Positions 1 through 10,654 are shown, counted from the stretch's first letter. The stretch: 64,000 nt of DNA from Salinimonas lutimaris (GCF_005222225.1 NZ_CP036536.1:954001-1018000); one strand, 5' to 3'. Numbers and translations: made by a program. Notes: generated by a model not told the origin, from the letters alone.

Positions 1-1265
1 AGCGAGAACTGGATGAACGCCAGTACAAGCAGATTATTGCCAAGACCATCAAAACCCTGAATGAAACCGGTTCAATGGAAGCGGTGTGCTTTTTAACTGA
101 ACTGCATGTGAAAGGCCGTGACACTTACTGGAAAGTACGCCAGGCGGTGGAAGCCACACAGGACTCCCTGTACACCTTCCTGCATCTGAAAACCAAAAAA
201 GGCGAGCCGCGCCGTCCGCTGCGTAAAATTGTATTCAATGTTCCGACCCGTCGTGAACTGACTGTTGGCGAGCGCGCCATTGATCACGGTCTGGCTGTCA
301 GTGCCGGGGCTAAAGTAACCCGTGACGTTGCCAACATGCCGCCAAATATCTGCAATCCGGCTTACCTGTGGGAGCAGGCGCAAAAACTGGCGGCTGATTA
401 CGAGAGTATTTCTGCCGAAGTGGTGGATGAAGCGCAAATGGCTGAGCTGGGCATGCAAGCCTATCTGGCCGTAGGTCGGGGTTCCGACAACGAATCGATG
501 ATGAGTATTATGCATCACCGTGGTGGTCCGGCTGATCAGGCACCCATTGTGCTGGTGGGTAAAGGGCTGACCTTTGATGCAGGCGGTATTTCCCTGAAGC
601 CAGGCGATGGCATGGATGAAATGAAGTACGACATGGGCGGCGCTGCCGGCGTGTTAGGTACGATGCATACCGTAGCGCAGCTAAATCTGCCAATCAATAT
701 CATCGGTATTCTGGCAGGTTGTGAGAATATGCCAGATGGCAAAGCATATCGCCCGGGCGATATCCTGACCACTATGTCAGGTCAGACGGTTGAGGTATTA
801 AATACAGACGCCGAAGGCCGCCTGGTGTTGTGTGATGCGCTGACGTACGTCGAGCGTTATGACCCTGAACTGGTTATCGATATTGCTACGCTGACCGGCG
901 CTTGTATTATTGCGCTGGGTCACCATGCTACGGGCGTGATGAGTCAGCACAATCCGCTGGCGCATGAGCTGATTAATGCCTCTGAGCAAAGCTCTGATCG
1001 TGCATGGCGCTTACCACTGTGGGATGAGTATCAGGAACAGCTGGAAAGCCCGTTTGCTGATATGACCAACCTGGGCGGACGCCCAGCCGGATCCATCACC
1101 GCTGGTTGCTTCTTGTCCCGTTTCACTAAAAAATATACCTGGGCGCACATGGATATTGCCGGCACTGCGTGGCGCAGCGGCAAAAACAAAGGCGCAACAG
1201 GCCGTCCTGTTCCGATGTTGTCACAGTTTCTGATGAATCGTGCAGGCATCAATCAGGAGGATTGA
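1..1265 (+). CDS. pepA: Leucyl aminopeptidase PepA (5' end outside window)
   Basis: Cytosolic M17 metallo-aminopeptidase that removes N-terminal residues from peptides; in E. coli PepA also binds DNA in Xer recombination and carAB control. The reading frame is open from base 3, before the first internal ATG at 75, so the gene begins upstream of the window. The M17 signature NTDAEGRL is present, as is the metal-binding stretch [16 protein letters not shown]. The visible part (about 420 residues) covers the end of the N-terminal domain and the whole catalytic domain. It is followed after 6 bases by holC and then valS, the classical gammaproteobacterial order. Identity is sure; only the start is missing. 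Confidence 0.97.
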   Translation, partial: RELDERQYKQIIAKTIKTLNETGSMEAVCFLTELHVKGRDTYWKVRQAVEATQDSLYTFLHLKTKKGEPRRPLRKIVFNVPTRRELTVGERAIDHGLAVSAGAKVTRDVANMPPNICNPAYLWEQAQKLAADYESISAEVVDEAQMAELGMQAYLAVGRGSDNESMMSIMHHRGGPADQAPIVLVGKGLTFDAGGISLKPGDGMDEMKYDMGGAAGVLGTMHTVAQLNLPINIIGILAGCENMPDGKAYRPGDILTTMSGQTVEVLNTDAEGRLVLCDALTYVERYDPELVIDIATLTGACIIALGHHATGVMSQHNPLAHELINASEQSSDRAWRLPLWDEYQEQLESPFADMTNLGGRPAGSITAGCFLSRFTKKYTWAHMDIAGTAWRSGKNKGATGRPVPMLSQFLMNRAGINQED

Positions 1266-1271
1266 TCGGGC

Positions 1272-1694
1272 ATGTCACAGGTAACTTTTTACCAACTGTC
1301 CGACGAGCAGGATGCCGGGCCAAATCTGGCCTGCGCCCTGATTGCTGATGCGTACAGCACCAAGCGTAAGTGTACGGTGCTATGTGCGTCAAAAGCGCAG
1401 GCTGAGGCGCTGGATGATTTACTGTGGCAGCTACCGTCGAACCGGTTTGTGCCTCACAATATGGCTGGCGAAGGGCCGGCAGCAGGTACGCCGGTTGAAA
1501 TCTGCTGGCAGGCTGGCCAGTTGAGCCGCCGCCCGGTGCTGGTTAACCTAAGTGATACCATGCCGGATAACAGCCAGCGTTTTCAGCAAATATTTGATTT
1601 TGTGCCGGTCGCCGAAGAGGCCAAAAAAGCCGCGCGCATTCGTTATAAACAATTTCAGCAAGCTGGCTGCCATATGCAGTTTAAGTCAGCTTAA
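1272..1694 (+). CDS. holC: DNA polymerase III chi subunit HolC
   Basis: Chi subunit of the polymerase III clamp-loader assembly, which with psi links the replisome to single-stranded-DNA-binding protein. The protein is 140 residues, close to the E. coli length of 147. It opens [11 protein letters not shown] and has the family-typical middle section around [11 protein letters not shown] and the later segment [12 protein letters not shown]. It lies between pepA and valS, six bases after the former and fourteen before the latter's ATG, so all three are probably co-transcribed. The family assignment rests on position, length and overall sequence character; there is no catalytic motif to check. 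Confidence 0.93.
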   Translation: MSQVTFYQLSDEQDAGPNLACALIADAYSTKRKCTVLCASKAQAEALDDLLWQLPSNRFVPHNMAGEGPAAGTPVEICWQAGQLSRRPVLVNLSDTMPDNSQRFQQIFDFVPVAEEAKKAARIRYKQFQQAGCHMQFKSA

Positions 1695-1708
1695 TTTTGA
1701 GAGTATGT

Positions 1709-4480
1709 ATGGAAAAAACCTTCGAACCGAAATCTATTGAACAGCAGTGTTACCAGAAGTGGGAAGCTTCAGGAATGTTCAAAGCATCCGGGCACGGAGA
1801 CCCTTATTGCATTTTACTGCCGCCGCCTAATGTCACCGGCAGTCTGCACATGGGCCATGGCTTCCAGCAAAGCATTATGGATGCACTGACCCGTTATCAC
1901 CGCATGAAAGGCGACAATACGCTGTGGCAGGTGGGTACAGACCATGCCGGTATTGCCACGCAGATGGTGGTTGAACGTCAGCTAAATGCACAGGGCAAAA
2001 CCCGCCACGATCTTGGCCGCGAAGATTTTGTGAAAAAAATCTGGGAATGGAAAGAGCAAAGCGGTGGCACAATCACCGGTCAGATGCGTCGTCTGGGCAC
2101 ATCACCTGACTGGGGTCGTGAAGTCTTCACCATGGACGATAATCTGTCTGATGCGGTTACCGAAGTCTTTGTTAAGCTACACGAAGAAGGCCTGATTTAT
2201 CGGGGCAAACGCCTGGTGAACTGGGATCCGGTACTGCATACCGCGGTATCCGATCTGGAAGTGCTGAACGAAGAAGAAGCCGGCCACATGTGGCACATGC
2301 GGTATCCGCTGGCCGACGGCTCAGGTGAGCTGGTGGTGGCGACTACCCGTCCTGAAACCATGCTGGGCGATACGGCTGTGGCGGTACACCCGGATGATGA
2401 ACGTTACCAGAGCCTGATCGGTAAAGAGATTAAACTGCCCATTACCGGCCGTTTGATTCCGGTGATTGCCGATGACTATGTCGACCCTGAATTTGGTACC
2501 GGTTGTGTGAAGATCACGCCTGCGCACGACTTTAACGACTATGACATGGGCAAGCGTCATGACCTGCCGATGATCAATGTGCTGACGGCAGATGCCAAAA
2601 TTAATGACGAAGCGCCTGAAGCCTACCGCGGCCTGGATCGCTTTGATGCCCGCAAGCAGATTGTGTCAGATCTCGATGACGCAGGCTTTCTGGTTAAAAT
2701 TGAAGATCACAAACTGAAAGTTCCCCGCGGCGATCGCACCGGTGCGGTTATCGAACCATTTTTGACTGATCAGTGGTACGTAGCGGTTGAATCACTGGCA
2801 AAGCCGGCGATTGAAGCGGTAGAGTCAGGCGAGATTCGCTTTATTCCGGAAAACTGGAATAAAACTTACTACCAGTGGATGCACAACATTCAGGACTGGT
2901 GTATTTCCCGTCAGTTGTGGTGGGGTCACCGTATTCCGGCGTGGTATGACGATAGCGGCAATATTTACGTAGGCCGTGACGAAGCAGAAGTTCGCGCGAA
3001 ACACAGCCTGGCCGACGATGTGTCGTTGTCACAGGATGAAGACGTACTGGATACCTGGTTCTCCTCAGCGCTGTGGCCATTTGCCACCATGGGCTGGCCG
3101 GAAAAAACACCGGAGCTGGAAACCTTCCTGCCATCGTCTGTGCTGGTCACCGGCTTTGACATTATTTTCTTCTGGGTTGCCAGAATGATCATGATGACCA
3201 AAAAGTTCACCGGCCAGATTCCGTTTAAGGATATTTATATCACCGGTCTTATTCGCGATGAAAATGGCGATAAAATGTCGAAGTCCAAAGGTAACGTGCT
3301 GGACCCGATTGACCTGATTGACGGCATTGATCTTGATGCGCTGGTCGAAAAGCGTACCGCGGGCATGATGCAGCCACAACTGGCTGAGAAAATCAGCAAG
3401 CGTACTCGTAAGCAGTTTCCGGATGGTATTCAGGCCTACGGCACTGACGCCCTGCGCTTTACCTTTGCCGCCATGGCATCAACCAGCCGTGATATCAACT
3501 TTGATATGGGCCGGGTGGAAGGTTACCGCAACTTCTGTAACAAGATTTGGAATGCGTCACGGTTTGTGCTGATGAACACCGAAGGGCTGGACACTGGCCG
3601 GGATGGTGGTGATATGGAACTGAGCCTGGCGGATCACTGGATCTTAGCCAAGTTTCAGGAAACCCTGAAAGAGTTTGAGCAGGCTTTGGCCGACTACCGT
3701 TTCGACATTGCTGCCCAGACAGCGTATGAGTTTACCTGGAATCAGTTCTGCGACTGGTATCTGGAATTAACCAAGCCGGTGTTAAACAGTGACGCCAGCA
3801 GCGAAGCGCAAAAGCGTGGTACCCGCCATACACTGATTAACATGCTTGAAAGCGTACTGCGTCTGCTACACCCACTGATGCCATTTATTACCGAAGAAAT
3901 CTGGCAGAAAGTCGCGCCGCTAAGTGCTGTAAAAGATGATACTACCAGTATTATGGTACAGCCATTCCCGCAGCAGATTTCTGCCCAGCAGGATGAGCAG
4001 GTACTGTCTGATATTGAGTGGGTGAAGCGCTTTATCGTGGGGATCCGGAATATTCGTGGTGAGATGGATATTTCTCCCAACAAACCACTGGATGCCAAGC
4101 TGCGCTTCGTGTCTCAGGAAGATAACCGGCGTATCGATCTGGCCCGGGTGTTTATCGATAAACTGGCTAAGCTGGACAGCATCACGATTTTAGCAGAAGG
4201 CGAGCAGGCACCACCTAGTGCAACTGCTATTGTCGGGGATATGGAAATACTAATTCCAATGGCGGGCCTTATCGATAAAGATGCTGAGCTGGCACGCCTG
4301 AATAAGGCCATCGAAAAGACTGAAAAGGATCTGGCACGGGTTCAGGGCAAACTGTCTAACGAGAAGTTTGTCAGTAATGCACCTGACGCTGTGATCGATA
4401 AAGAACGTAGCAAGCTGGATGAAGCTGAAAAGCAACTTGCTAAGTTGCGTGAGCAGCACAGCACGATTAGCGCGCTGTAA
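1709..4480 (+). CDS. valS: Valyl-tRNA synthetase
   Basis: Class Ia aminoacyl-tRNA synthetase charging tRNA-Val. The 923-residue protein has the HIGH-type motif HMGH at residues 47-50 after PPPNVTGSL, and KMSKS at about 522, with the editing (CP1) domain between them and the anticodon-binding domain after. The last 65 residues or so are charged and helical, as expected for the ValRS C-terminal coiled coil. I chose the ATG at 1709 rather than the in-frame TTG at 1697, because the family begins MEKT and a GAGAG ribosome-binding stretch precedes 1709. A terminator follows directly, closing the pepA-holC-valS unit. Confidence 0.97.
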   Translation: MEKTFEPKSIEQQCYQKWEASGMFKASGHGDPYCILLPPPNVTGSLHMGHGFQQSIMDALTRYHRMKGDNTLWQVGTDHAGIATQMVVERQLNAQGKTRHDLGREDFVKKIWEWKEQSGGTITGQMRRLGTSPDWGREVFTMDDNLSDAVTEVFVKLHEEGLIYRGKRLVNWDPVLHTAVSDLEVLNEEEAGHMWHMRYPLADGSGELVVATTRPETMLGDTAVAVHPDDERYQSLIGKEIKLPITGRLIPVIADDYVDPEFGTGCVKITPAHDFNDYDMGKRHDLPMINVLTADAKINDEAPEAYRGLDRFDARKQIVSDLDDAGFLVKIEDHKLKVPRGDRTGAVIEPFLTDQWYVAVESLAKPAIEAVESGEIRFIPENWNKTYYQWMHNIQDWCISRQLWWGHRIPAWYDDSGNIYVGRDEAEVRAKHSLADDVSLSQDEDVLDTWFSSALWPFATMGWPEKTPELETFLPSSVLVTGFDIIFFWVARMIMMTKKFTGQIPFKDIYITGLIRDENGDKMSKSKGNVLDPIDLIDGIDLDALVEKRTAGMMQPQLAEKISKRTRKQFPDGIQAYGTDALRFTFAAMASTSRDINFDMGRVEGYRNFCNKIWNASRFVLMNTEGLDTGRDGGDMELSLADHWILAKFQETLKEFEQALADYRFDIAAQTAYEFTWNQFCDWYLELTKPVLNSDASSEAQKRGTRHTLINMLESVLRLLHPLMPFITEEIWQKVAPLSAVKDDTTSIMVQPFPQQISAQQDEQVLSDIEWVKRFIVGIRNIRGEMDISPNKPLDAKLRFVSQEDNRRIDLARVFIDKLAKLDSITILAEGEQAPPSATAIVGDMEILIPMAGLIDKDAELARLNKAIEKTEKDLARVQGKLSNEKFVSNAPDAVIDKERSKLDEAEKQLAKLREQHSTISAL

Positions 4481-4500
4481 ACGGTCACCATGAGAAAAAA

Positions 4501-4533
4501 GCCTCGCAGGTTTTGGCCTGCGGGGCTTTTTTT
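4501..4533 (+). terminator. Intrinsic terminator after valS
   Basis: A 10-bp stem (GCCTCGCAGG with CCTGCGGGGC, one G-T pair) closes a six-base loop and is followed by seven T residues. It lies 20 bases after the valS stop. An A-run precedes the stem, so it may also act on the converging DUF2798 gene. Confidence 0.88.
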
Positions 4534-4540
4534 ATGCTTT

Positions 4541-4768
4541 TTAACTCATTGCTTTATTCACAATTTGGTTGGTCAGCCTGCCCACCCCAGGACCAAATAA
4601 AAAGGCGCATACGGCGGCTGCCGGCCACGCCAGAATCCAGGCTTCGAGCCATTTTGCGATAAAATCAGATGTCAGCCCCAGGTTCAGGTAGGTCACCCAG
4701 GCCGACATAATAATACTGAGCACAAGCGACATAAAAAATGCAAATACACTACGGTGCAACATACTCAT
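4541..4768 (-). CDS. DUF2798 small membrane protein
   Basis: A 75-residue protein with two predicted membrane helices: about residues 8-30 (VFAFFMSLVLSIIMSAWVTY) and 42-62 (AWILAWPAAAVCAFLFGPGV). The arrangement and the conserved AWPAA then FGPGV pattern fit the DUF2798 family of small inner-membrane proteins, whose function is unknown. It converges on valS and is divergent from the LysR reading frame that follows, a common arrangement for a regulator and its target, although that regulator is broken here. Family assignment is by memory of the motif pattern. Confidence 0.75.
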   Translation of the reverse strand: MSMLHRSVFAFFMSLVLSIIMSAWVTYLNLGLTSDFIAKWLEAWILAWPAAAVCAFLFGPGVGRLTNQIVNKAMS

Positions 4769-4866
4769 CTCTTTGGTTGGTAAGTAAACAAGGTATTTTA
4801 CACAGTTGCAAAAAAGCTGTGTATAGCAAAAAATGAAAGCTTAAATTGCAAATATGGGAATTGCTA

Positions 4867-5771
4867 ATGTTGGACAATATCCGGCTATTTGCCCTTGCCG
4901 TTGAATCTGGCAGTATCAGCCAGGCAGCGATCAAGGCAAACCTGACCCTGACTACGGCCTCCAGAAAGCTGAAGTTGCTTGAGCAGGAGGTCGGTGGGGT
5001 GTTATTTCATCGCTCAAAAAAAGGGCTTAAATTAACACCGCTCGGTGATACTTATTACCATGAGTGTGCTGCGCTGGTGCACGCCCTTGATGAGCGGTTG
5101 GTTTACCTGGAGCAGGATATGAATAGGTGTACGGGCCCGCTAAGCGTGCTGGTACCGACTAATTTAGCTGCAGGACCACTGGATTTGTTTTGGCAACAGT
5201 TTACTCAGCGTTATCCTGATATTCGGTTAAATGTCAGAACAGCCGACCCTGACAGTGACATGCTGACCAGCGGTGCTGATATTGCGTTACGTTACGTTCC
5301 GGTAAGCAGGTTAACAGCTCATTAAGGCAAAGTATGCTTGGGGGGATTCGCGTATTGCTCGTGTGTGCGGCAGATTATCCTTACCCACCACAATCGATTG
5401 ATGAACTGGAAACCCATCCACACATCATGGCAGATATGTTTAGCCCGTGGCAGTTGTGTAAGGGCGCTGAACAAGTGCTCTTCGATAGCGCTGCCTATCG
5501 TAGCAATGATTTGAGTGTTGTCAGAAATATTGCCCTGGCAGGGCAGGGTATTGCGCTACTGCCAATGGGGCTGGCTTATCCTGATCTGAAGGCCGGCAGA
5601 CTGATTCAGATATTGCCACAATGGCAGGCGCCCATGCGTGAAATCTCGATGGTCTGGCCTTATCAGCACAGTCTTTCAGCCAGAGCGTCGTTATTTAAAA
5701 ATGAGCTGAGAGACTACCTCACGGCCCAACCCTGGTTTGAAGCGGGGATGTCAGTGCAGGTAACGGGTTAA
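4867..5771 (+). pseudogene. LysR-family regulator split by a frameshift
   Basis: The first frame (ATG at 4867; an earlier in-frame ATG at 4846 is less likely) gives a normal LysR winged-helix domain (LFALAVESGSISQAA, then TTASRKLKLLEQEVG) and the start of the effector domain, ending at a TAA at 5323-5325. The rest of the effector domain (MLGGIRVLLVCAADY to the end at 5771) is in another frame. The two join smoothly if one base is added near 5299: ADIALRY would run into GSGKQVNSSLRQSMLGG. So this is one gene of about 300 residues with a one-base deletion, or a sequencing error. It is probably inactive as it stands. The 3' end overlaps the converging kinase gene by 21 bases. Confidence 0.85.
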
Positions 5772-8426
5772 CATAGCCACCAGAGCTTCCCGTTTTATTG
5801 GCTTGGTGAGGTAATTATCCATGCCAGCATCCATTGCCTGCGCCTTATCCTCTTTCATGGCATTGGCCGACAAACCAATGATAGGCAGGTTTTTAAAGCC
5901 TTTACTGCGCAGCATCCGGGTGGCTTCATAGCCATCCATTACCGGCATTTGCACATCCATCAGTACCAGATCATACTGTGGCGAGTTCTCTGTTTTTGTG
6001 ACTGCCTGCTGTCCGTCCTCAGCGATATCAAAGCTGATTCCCAGCGAGCTTAGCATTTCACCGGTGACCAGCTGGTTGATATTGTTATCTTCTACTAACA
6101 GCACATGGCCTTCGAGTCTGGCAGCCTCGGTATCACTGACCTGCTCAGCATTACTGGTCTGGTTGTCAGCCGAGCCGGAAAGTGCGGAGGCAAAGTTAAT
6201 GAACTGCTGCGGCGTAAACGGGTGGACCAGCATGGGATGCGGCCAGCGGGCCAGCATTTTTTCTACCAGTTGCCCGGTTTGGGTGTTGACCACAAGACCG
6301 GCCTTCACCCCACGTTTAACCAAAATGTCGAGCTGTTCAATGTGTTCACGAAAATGGCTGTAGGTGTCAATATCCACCACCACGCAGGGCGGCGCACCAA
6401 TATCATTGTGCAAATGCGACAGCGGCTCATTCAGGCTTTGAATATGCAGCAGGTCGCGATATTTGTCACACAATTGCGGGTTGTCTGAAAAATACAGTGT
6501 GCCAAAGGGCAGGGACGGTGTTCCTTCAAGCATCCCCGGCTGATTTTTAAAAACTTTGAGGGGCAGCGAGACATTAAATACTGAGCCGTTGGCAGTGCGT
6601 GAACTGGCCGCCAGTTCCCCGCCCATCATCTCGATCAGCTGCTTTACAATGGTCAGACCCAACCCGGAGCCGCCGTATTTTCGATTGGTGGCTTCATCAG
6701 CCTGAGTGAAAGGCTGAAATATCCGGCTTAGCTGTTCTTCACTCATCCCAATACCGGTATCTTCAATTGCCACATTCAGCATCAGACGATTACCCTTGTC
6801 ATTGTATTCACCGTCAAAGCGAATGGTGATTTCGCCCTGCTCGGTAAATTTCACGGCATTGGTACCCAGATTGAGCAAAACCTGGGATATACGTAGCGGG
6901 TCGCCGATGGCTTTGGCCGGCAGGTGAGGGGATACCAGAAGCTTTACACTCAGGTTTTTTTCCTGGGCGCGTAGCGAAATGACAGCCAGTAAATTGTCAA
7001 ACACCGAGTCCATGGAAAAAGCAATTTCTTCGAGTTCCAGCTTACCGGCCTCAATCTTTGAAAAGTCCAGAATATCGTTAATCACACTCATGAGGATTTG
7101 ACCGGAAAAAGCAGCTTTATCCAGATAGTTTTTAAGCAGTGCTGTCATCGGTTGCTTCTGAGCAAGATCAAGCAGGCCGATAATCCCGTTCATGGGCGTT
7201 CTGATTTCGTGGCTCATGTTGGCCAGAAAGATACTTTTAGATGCGGTAGCCTGTTCAGCTTTTTTCTTCGAAGCCGCCAGTTCACGGTTCAGGGCCTCCT
7301 GCTGAGCATTAAGCAAAGTAGCATCTTCCAGCAGTTGATTCGTCTGGGCATTTTTATCACTGAATACCCGGGCTGCTTCTGCCAGCTGGCCAATTTCGTC
7401 CTGCCGGTGCTGACCCGGGATCTCAGCAATTTTTTTGCCGTCTGTCAGTTGCCGGAAAACATCGGTAATGGAGCGGATAGGACCCAGTATGCGGTAAAAG
7501 GTATAAGCGGCAGCGATAATCGCCAGCAAAATGACAAACAGTGTGGCAATGTCCAGATTACGGCGGGCATCAATGGAGCTTTGCTCTGCTTTGTTTTTAA
7601 GGGCGATATACTGCTCGTTAACCTGAGTGTTCATCTCGCCGCTTAAGTATAAAAATTCATTGGCTGAGCCGGCCATGACCACATTAACCAAAAACAAATT
7701 GCCCTGAATGATGCGCGTCAGGCGCATAAACTGCGCCTCGATGGTCGCCAGCTGCTCGCCGATTTGCGCACTATTAGCCCAGTTGACTGAAGAAAGCACA
7801 GCTTGTGCCTGGGTCAGCTCCTGACTAAATACTATGATCTGACCGGAGTCTGGTTGCTGCAAATACTGCAATGCGGCATTTTCTGCCTTACTCAGATGCA
7901 GACGCAGCAAGATGACCTGCCGCGAGTCAGGAGCGGCCTGAGAGGCGTTAAGCAAATTGTCCACATCAAACGCTGCGGTCAGTTTACCGGATGAAAGAAT
8001 TTGCTCCCGTTGCTGACGTGCTGCCACGACTTCCGCGAAGTTATCCTGATAGCTGAGCAGATGGCTGCGCATGCGCTCCAGTGTATTGTCGGCCTGATAC
8101 TGGGCCTGCGTGGACAATTTTGAGCTTTCCAGACTATCCAGCTTGATTTTAATAGCCTGCATCAGGCGTTCAAACCGGGTCACCGCTGAGGGACTGGCGG
8201 TTTCTTTGAAAATCAGTACATTACGTTGCAGGTCCAGCACATCTCGTTGTAGTTCACCTACCAGGCCAACATCGATCACCGCCTGACCAGACGCATTGAT
8301 AGCTTCAGCCAGCGATGACTGATTGGCTCTGGCGATAATACCCTGTAATAGCAACAAGCTAACCAGTGCCACTAACACCAAAATGAGCTGAGTTCGGATA
8401 GACCTGAACATAAATCTGAAGATCAC
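5751..8426 (-). CDS. TorS-like hybrid sensor histidine kinase, no Hpt domain
   Basis: An 891-residue inner-membrane hybrid kinase. In order: a membrane helix at about 12-30; a long helical periplasmic sensor to about 295; a second helix (ATLFVILLAIIAAAYTFY); HAMP; coiled coil; HisKA with the phospho-accepting His406 in NMSHEIRTPMNG; an HATPase with DTGIGM and GGSGLGL; a stretch at about 640-760 that looks like a decayed receiver; and a C-terminal receiver with Asp824 in LVLMDVQMPVMDG and the TKPI lysine. TorS itself ends in an Hpt domain, which this protein lacks. Seven bases upstream is a Tat-exported binding protein, so the two probably form a sensory pair. Ligand unknown. Confidence 0.9.
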   Translation of the reverse strand: MIFRFMFRSIRTQLILVLVALVSLLLLQGIIARANQSSLAEAINASGQAVIDVGLVGELQRDVLDLQRNVLIFKETASPSAVTRFERLMQAIKIKLDSLESSKLSTQAQYQADNTLERMRSHLLSYQDNFAEVVAARQQREQILSSGKLTAAFDVDNLLNASQAAPDSRQVILLRLHLSKAENAALQYLQQPDSGQIIVFSQELTQAQAVLSSVNWANSAQIGEQLATIEAQFMRLTRIIQGNLFLVNVVMAGSANEFLYLSGEMNTQVNEQYIALKNKAEQSSIDARRNLDIATLFVILLAIIAAAYTFYRILGPIRSITDVFRQLTDGKKIAEIPGQHRQDEIGQLAEAARVFSDKNAQTNQLLEDATLLNAQQEALNRELAASKKKAEQATASKSIFLANMSHEIRTPMNGIIGLLDLAQKQPMTALLKNYLDKAAFSGQILMSVINDILDFSKIEAGKLELEEIAFSMDSVFDNLLAVISLRAQEKNLSVKLLVSPHLPAKAIGDPLRISQVLLNLGTNAVKFTEQGEITIRFDGEYNDKGNRLMLNVAIEDTGIGMSEEQLSRIFQPFTQADEATNRKYGGSGLGLTIVKQLIEMMGGELAASSRTANGSVFNVSLPLKVFKNQPGMLEGTPSLPFGTLYFSDNPQLCDKYRDLLHIQSLNEPLSHLHNDIGAPPCVVVDIDTYSHFREHIEQLDILVKRGVKAGLVVNTQTGQLVEKMLARWPHPMLVHPFTPQQFINFASALSGSADNQTSNAEQVSDTEAARLEGHVLLVEDNNINQLVTGEMLSSLGISFDIAEDGQQAVTKTENSPQYDLVLMDVQMPVMDGYEATRMLRSKGFKNLPIIGLSANAMKEDKAQAMDAGMDNYLTKPIKREALVAMLTRYLH

Positions 8427-8433
8427 TCCATGA

Positions 8434-9702
8434 TTAAGAGGTTATAAATTCGTACCACTTCTGCAAACTGTACTCGTACGTCGGCATAACCGTATTCCAT
8501 ACGGCTACATTGCTGAAGCGATCTTCATAGCTGCCGCCGGTACGCTGCTCCCCCTGTTGCACTGAAATATTACCGTCAGTGCCACGCAATGGTTCTGAGG
8601 CGGGTAGTCCCTTATACCAGTAATTCCATTCCGCTTCACTTAAATACTGCGCAGAGCGCTGCGGGTTAGAAATGTAGTAGCCTTGCCGGGCGATAAATGC
8701 CCCGGGCCAGCCCGATAACCACCAGTTCATATAGTCATACGCGGCATCGCGCACCCGGCCGGTGGTTTTGGAAGACAGACACATAACCCCGTGCCAGCCG
8801 CGATAGCCCTCCTGGGGAGCGGCAAAGCGTACCGGAATATTCTGACCGTTCAGCGCCGACACCGCAGGGGAAAACATACTCTCAATGTGCACCCGGCGAC
8901 TACGCATAAACTGCACCGACTCAGGCACCGAATTCCAGAAGCCGGCAAAGTGATCTGACTGTTTCAGTTCAATTAACAGTTTAAATAGTTCATCAAGCTC
9001 CTGATGCGTGATGGAGCCTATATCGTTAAACTTCACAAAACCTTTAGCCTGAGCGGCCAGTGCCAGATCAAATAAACCAATGGTCGGGTCATTAACAATC
9101 GCAACATGGCCGGAAAAACGTGAATCAAGCAGCCAGCCCCAGCTTTCCTGCTCAGGCTTAAACGACGGGTCCAGCACATCCAGGTTATAGCCAAAGGAGT
9201 CAACATTGTGCACGTAGGGTAAAAAGCTGATATAACCGGTTTGCCGGCTACCCAGGGTATGGTCGGGCTGCACGTTGATAATTTTGTGCGGGGCATCGCC
9301 GGCCCCCGTTCGGGCACTGGCGGTAATTTTACCGGTTTTGGACAGACTATTAATTTCATCCCAGTAGGTCAGGCGCTTTACATCAATCGGCGCAATGGCC
9401 CCGGCCCGCCACAGCACATTGATGCTGTTTGACCACTGTTCGTATAAATCAAACCCGGCTGGATTCATAGACGCTTTTTGCAACACGGAGGCTGAGCCAC
9501 CGGGAGAAAACGACAGCCGTATGCCTAAGTCCTGCATAGCTTGCTGGCGCAAGGCTTCCTGCAGAGTGACGTGGGTCCCCATAACCCTGACCAGGGGCTT
9601 TTCTTTGCCTATCGCAAAGGGCGTAACACCGGCGGTCGCCAGGGTAGTCAGCGTCCCTGCAATAAACCGTCGCCGTCCGGTTGATGCAACGTACTTACTC
9701 AT
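8434..9702 (-). CDS. Tat-exported periplasmic solute-binding protein, likely sensory partner
   Basis: A 422-residue protein resembling bacterial extracellular solute-binding proteins of the PotD/AfuA type. The N-terminus has a twin-arginine signal (GRRRFIAGTL followed by a hydrophobic stretch), implying folded export to the periplasm. Internal features such as YVHNVDSFGYNLD, the DSRFSGHVAIVND section and the C-terminal WWLSGWPGAFIARQGYY are typical of the two-lobe fold. There is no ABC permease or ATPase gene nearby. The next gene, seven bases downstream on the same strand, is a hybrid histidine kinase with a periplasmic sensor, so the protein more likely reports a ligand to the kinase, as TorT does for TorS, than feeds a transporter. 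Confidence 0.83.
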   Translation of the reverse strand: MSKYVASTGRRRFIAGTLTTLATAGVTPFAIGKEKPLVRVMGTHVTLQEALRQQAMQDLGIRLSFSPGGSASVLQKASMNPAGFDLYEQWSNSINVLWRAGAIAPIDVKRLTYWDEINSLSKTGKITASARTGAGDAPHKIINVQPDHTLGSRQTGYISFLPYVHNVDSFGYNLDVLDPSFKPEQESWGWLLDSRFSGHVAIVNDPTIGLFDLALAAQAKGFVKFNDIGSITHQELDELFKLLIELKQSDHFAGFWNSVPESVQFMRSRRVHIESMFSPAVSALNGQNIPVRFAAPQEGYRGWHGVMCLSSKTTGRVRDAAYDYMNWWLSGWPGAFIARQGYYISNPQRSAQYLSEAEWNYWYKGLPASEPLRGTDGNISVQQGEQRTGGSYEDRFSNVAVWNTVMPTYEYSLQKWYEFITS

Positions 9703-9788
9703 AGCTCACGTGTCTTATTTTTTTTACTGCCTGAATTCATTGTGGCAGCTTTTCAGCAGACTACCAAAGAGAAGTATAACTAAACCGT

Positions 9789-10496
9789 TTAGTTTTTAAT
9801 GTGTTGCCACCGGCGTACCCCGGCAACCAGCGCCAGAATAGCCAGGCTCCAGACGGTGCTGCTGCCACCATGCTCTTCCACGACTACCACGGTTTGTTCT
9901 GTCTGCGGGGTATCATAATCATTACTTTCCAGGCTCAGCAGGCTTAAATCCGCGTCATCCAGTGCATCAGAAAACGCCACCAGCTCGTCATTGGTCGCAT
10001 CATACAGTTCAATGAGCACATCATAATCGTAGGGGCGAAAGCCACTAACCAGGTCAATGTCGATAGTCAGGCTATCGCTGCTGTCATCGCCGTAAATGGT
10101 GAAAACGGATGAAACATGCACAGAGTTATATTCTGTCTCATCGCCCAGATAAACAACCGCATAGACCGGGGCTTCGCTGTACACCGTATCTGCATCTAAG
10201 GTGATGCTTAGTGTTGAGTAATAGTTGTCGTAATCCAGATCGTCATACAAGGTAGTGTAGGTATCAAAAATCCAGAATGTGCCATCATCAACAGATGTGG
10301 TACGGGTTTTCTGACGGCTGGAAAACGCACTGACCTGCCGTTTAGCAGAAAATTTTCCGTCAGCGTTTGCCACTGTGGTTTGGGTCAGTGGCGCGTCAAA
10401 CTGGGTTTCTTTTACCGATACTTCAAAAGTATCAGCCAGCGTCAGTGGTGTTGCCAGCAACAAGCCAGCGGCCAGAAAAGTTGGTCTGATAGGCAT
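9789..10496 (-). CDS. Choice-of-anchor H family surface protein with GlyGly-CTERM tail
   Basis: A 235-residue exported protein. I chose the ATG at 10496 because an AGGTG ribosome-binding site precedes it and a signal peptide starts there (MPIRPTFLAAGLLLATPL, cleaved near LAD). The middle is Asp/Tyr-rich and beta-like: DLDYDNYYSTLSITLDADT, then VYAVVYLG and YDVLIELYDA. This pattern recalls the choice-of-anchor H family. The C-terminus is EEHGGSSTVWSLAILALVAG followed by RR, which fits a GlyGly-CTERM sorting signal: a glycine motif, a transmembrane helix and a basic tail, processed by a rhombosortase in Vibrio, Shewanella and Alteromonas. Function unknown. A terminator lies between it and rraB upstream, so it is transcribed alone. 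Confidence 0.75.
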   Translation of the reverse strand: MPIRPTFLAAGLLLATPLTLADTFEVSVKETQFDAPLTQTTVANADGKFSAKRQVSAFSSRQKTRTTSVDDGTFWIFDTYTTLYDDLDYDNYYSTLSITLDADTVYSEAPVYAVVYLGDETEYNSVHVSSVFTIYGDDSSDSLTIDIDLVSGFRPYDYDVLIELYDATNDELVAFSDALDDADLSLLSLESNDYDTPQTEQTVVVVEEHGGSSTVWSLAILALVAGVRRWQHIKN

Positions 10497-10613
10497 AATA
10501 TGCACCTGCAATGTCATGGTTAATACAATTACCATGCAACAGTTTTGCTGAACAAAAACTGAAAGTAAGCTTAACTGTGCGGGGGAGTCGGGTGGAAAAA
10601 GAACAAAGCGGAG

Positions 10614-10646
10614 AAAAAAAGCGGCACTGTGCTGATACAGTGCCGG
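10614..10646 (-). terminator. Intrinsic terminator after rraB
   Basis: On the minus strand the hairpin CGGCACTGT / ACAGTGCCG (9 bp, six-base loop) is followed by seven T residues. It begins 9 bases past the rraB stop. Confidence 0.88.
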
Positions 10647-10654
10647 AGGATGTA

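Noticed and set aside
7098..7646. 182-codon plus-strand frame opposite the hybrid kinase
   Set aside because: Shadow of the kinase coding sequence, no homology features, no ribosome-binding site.
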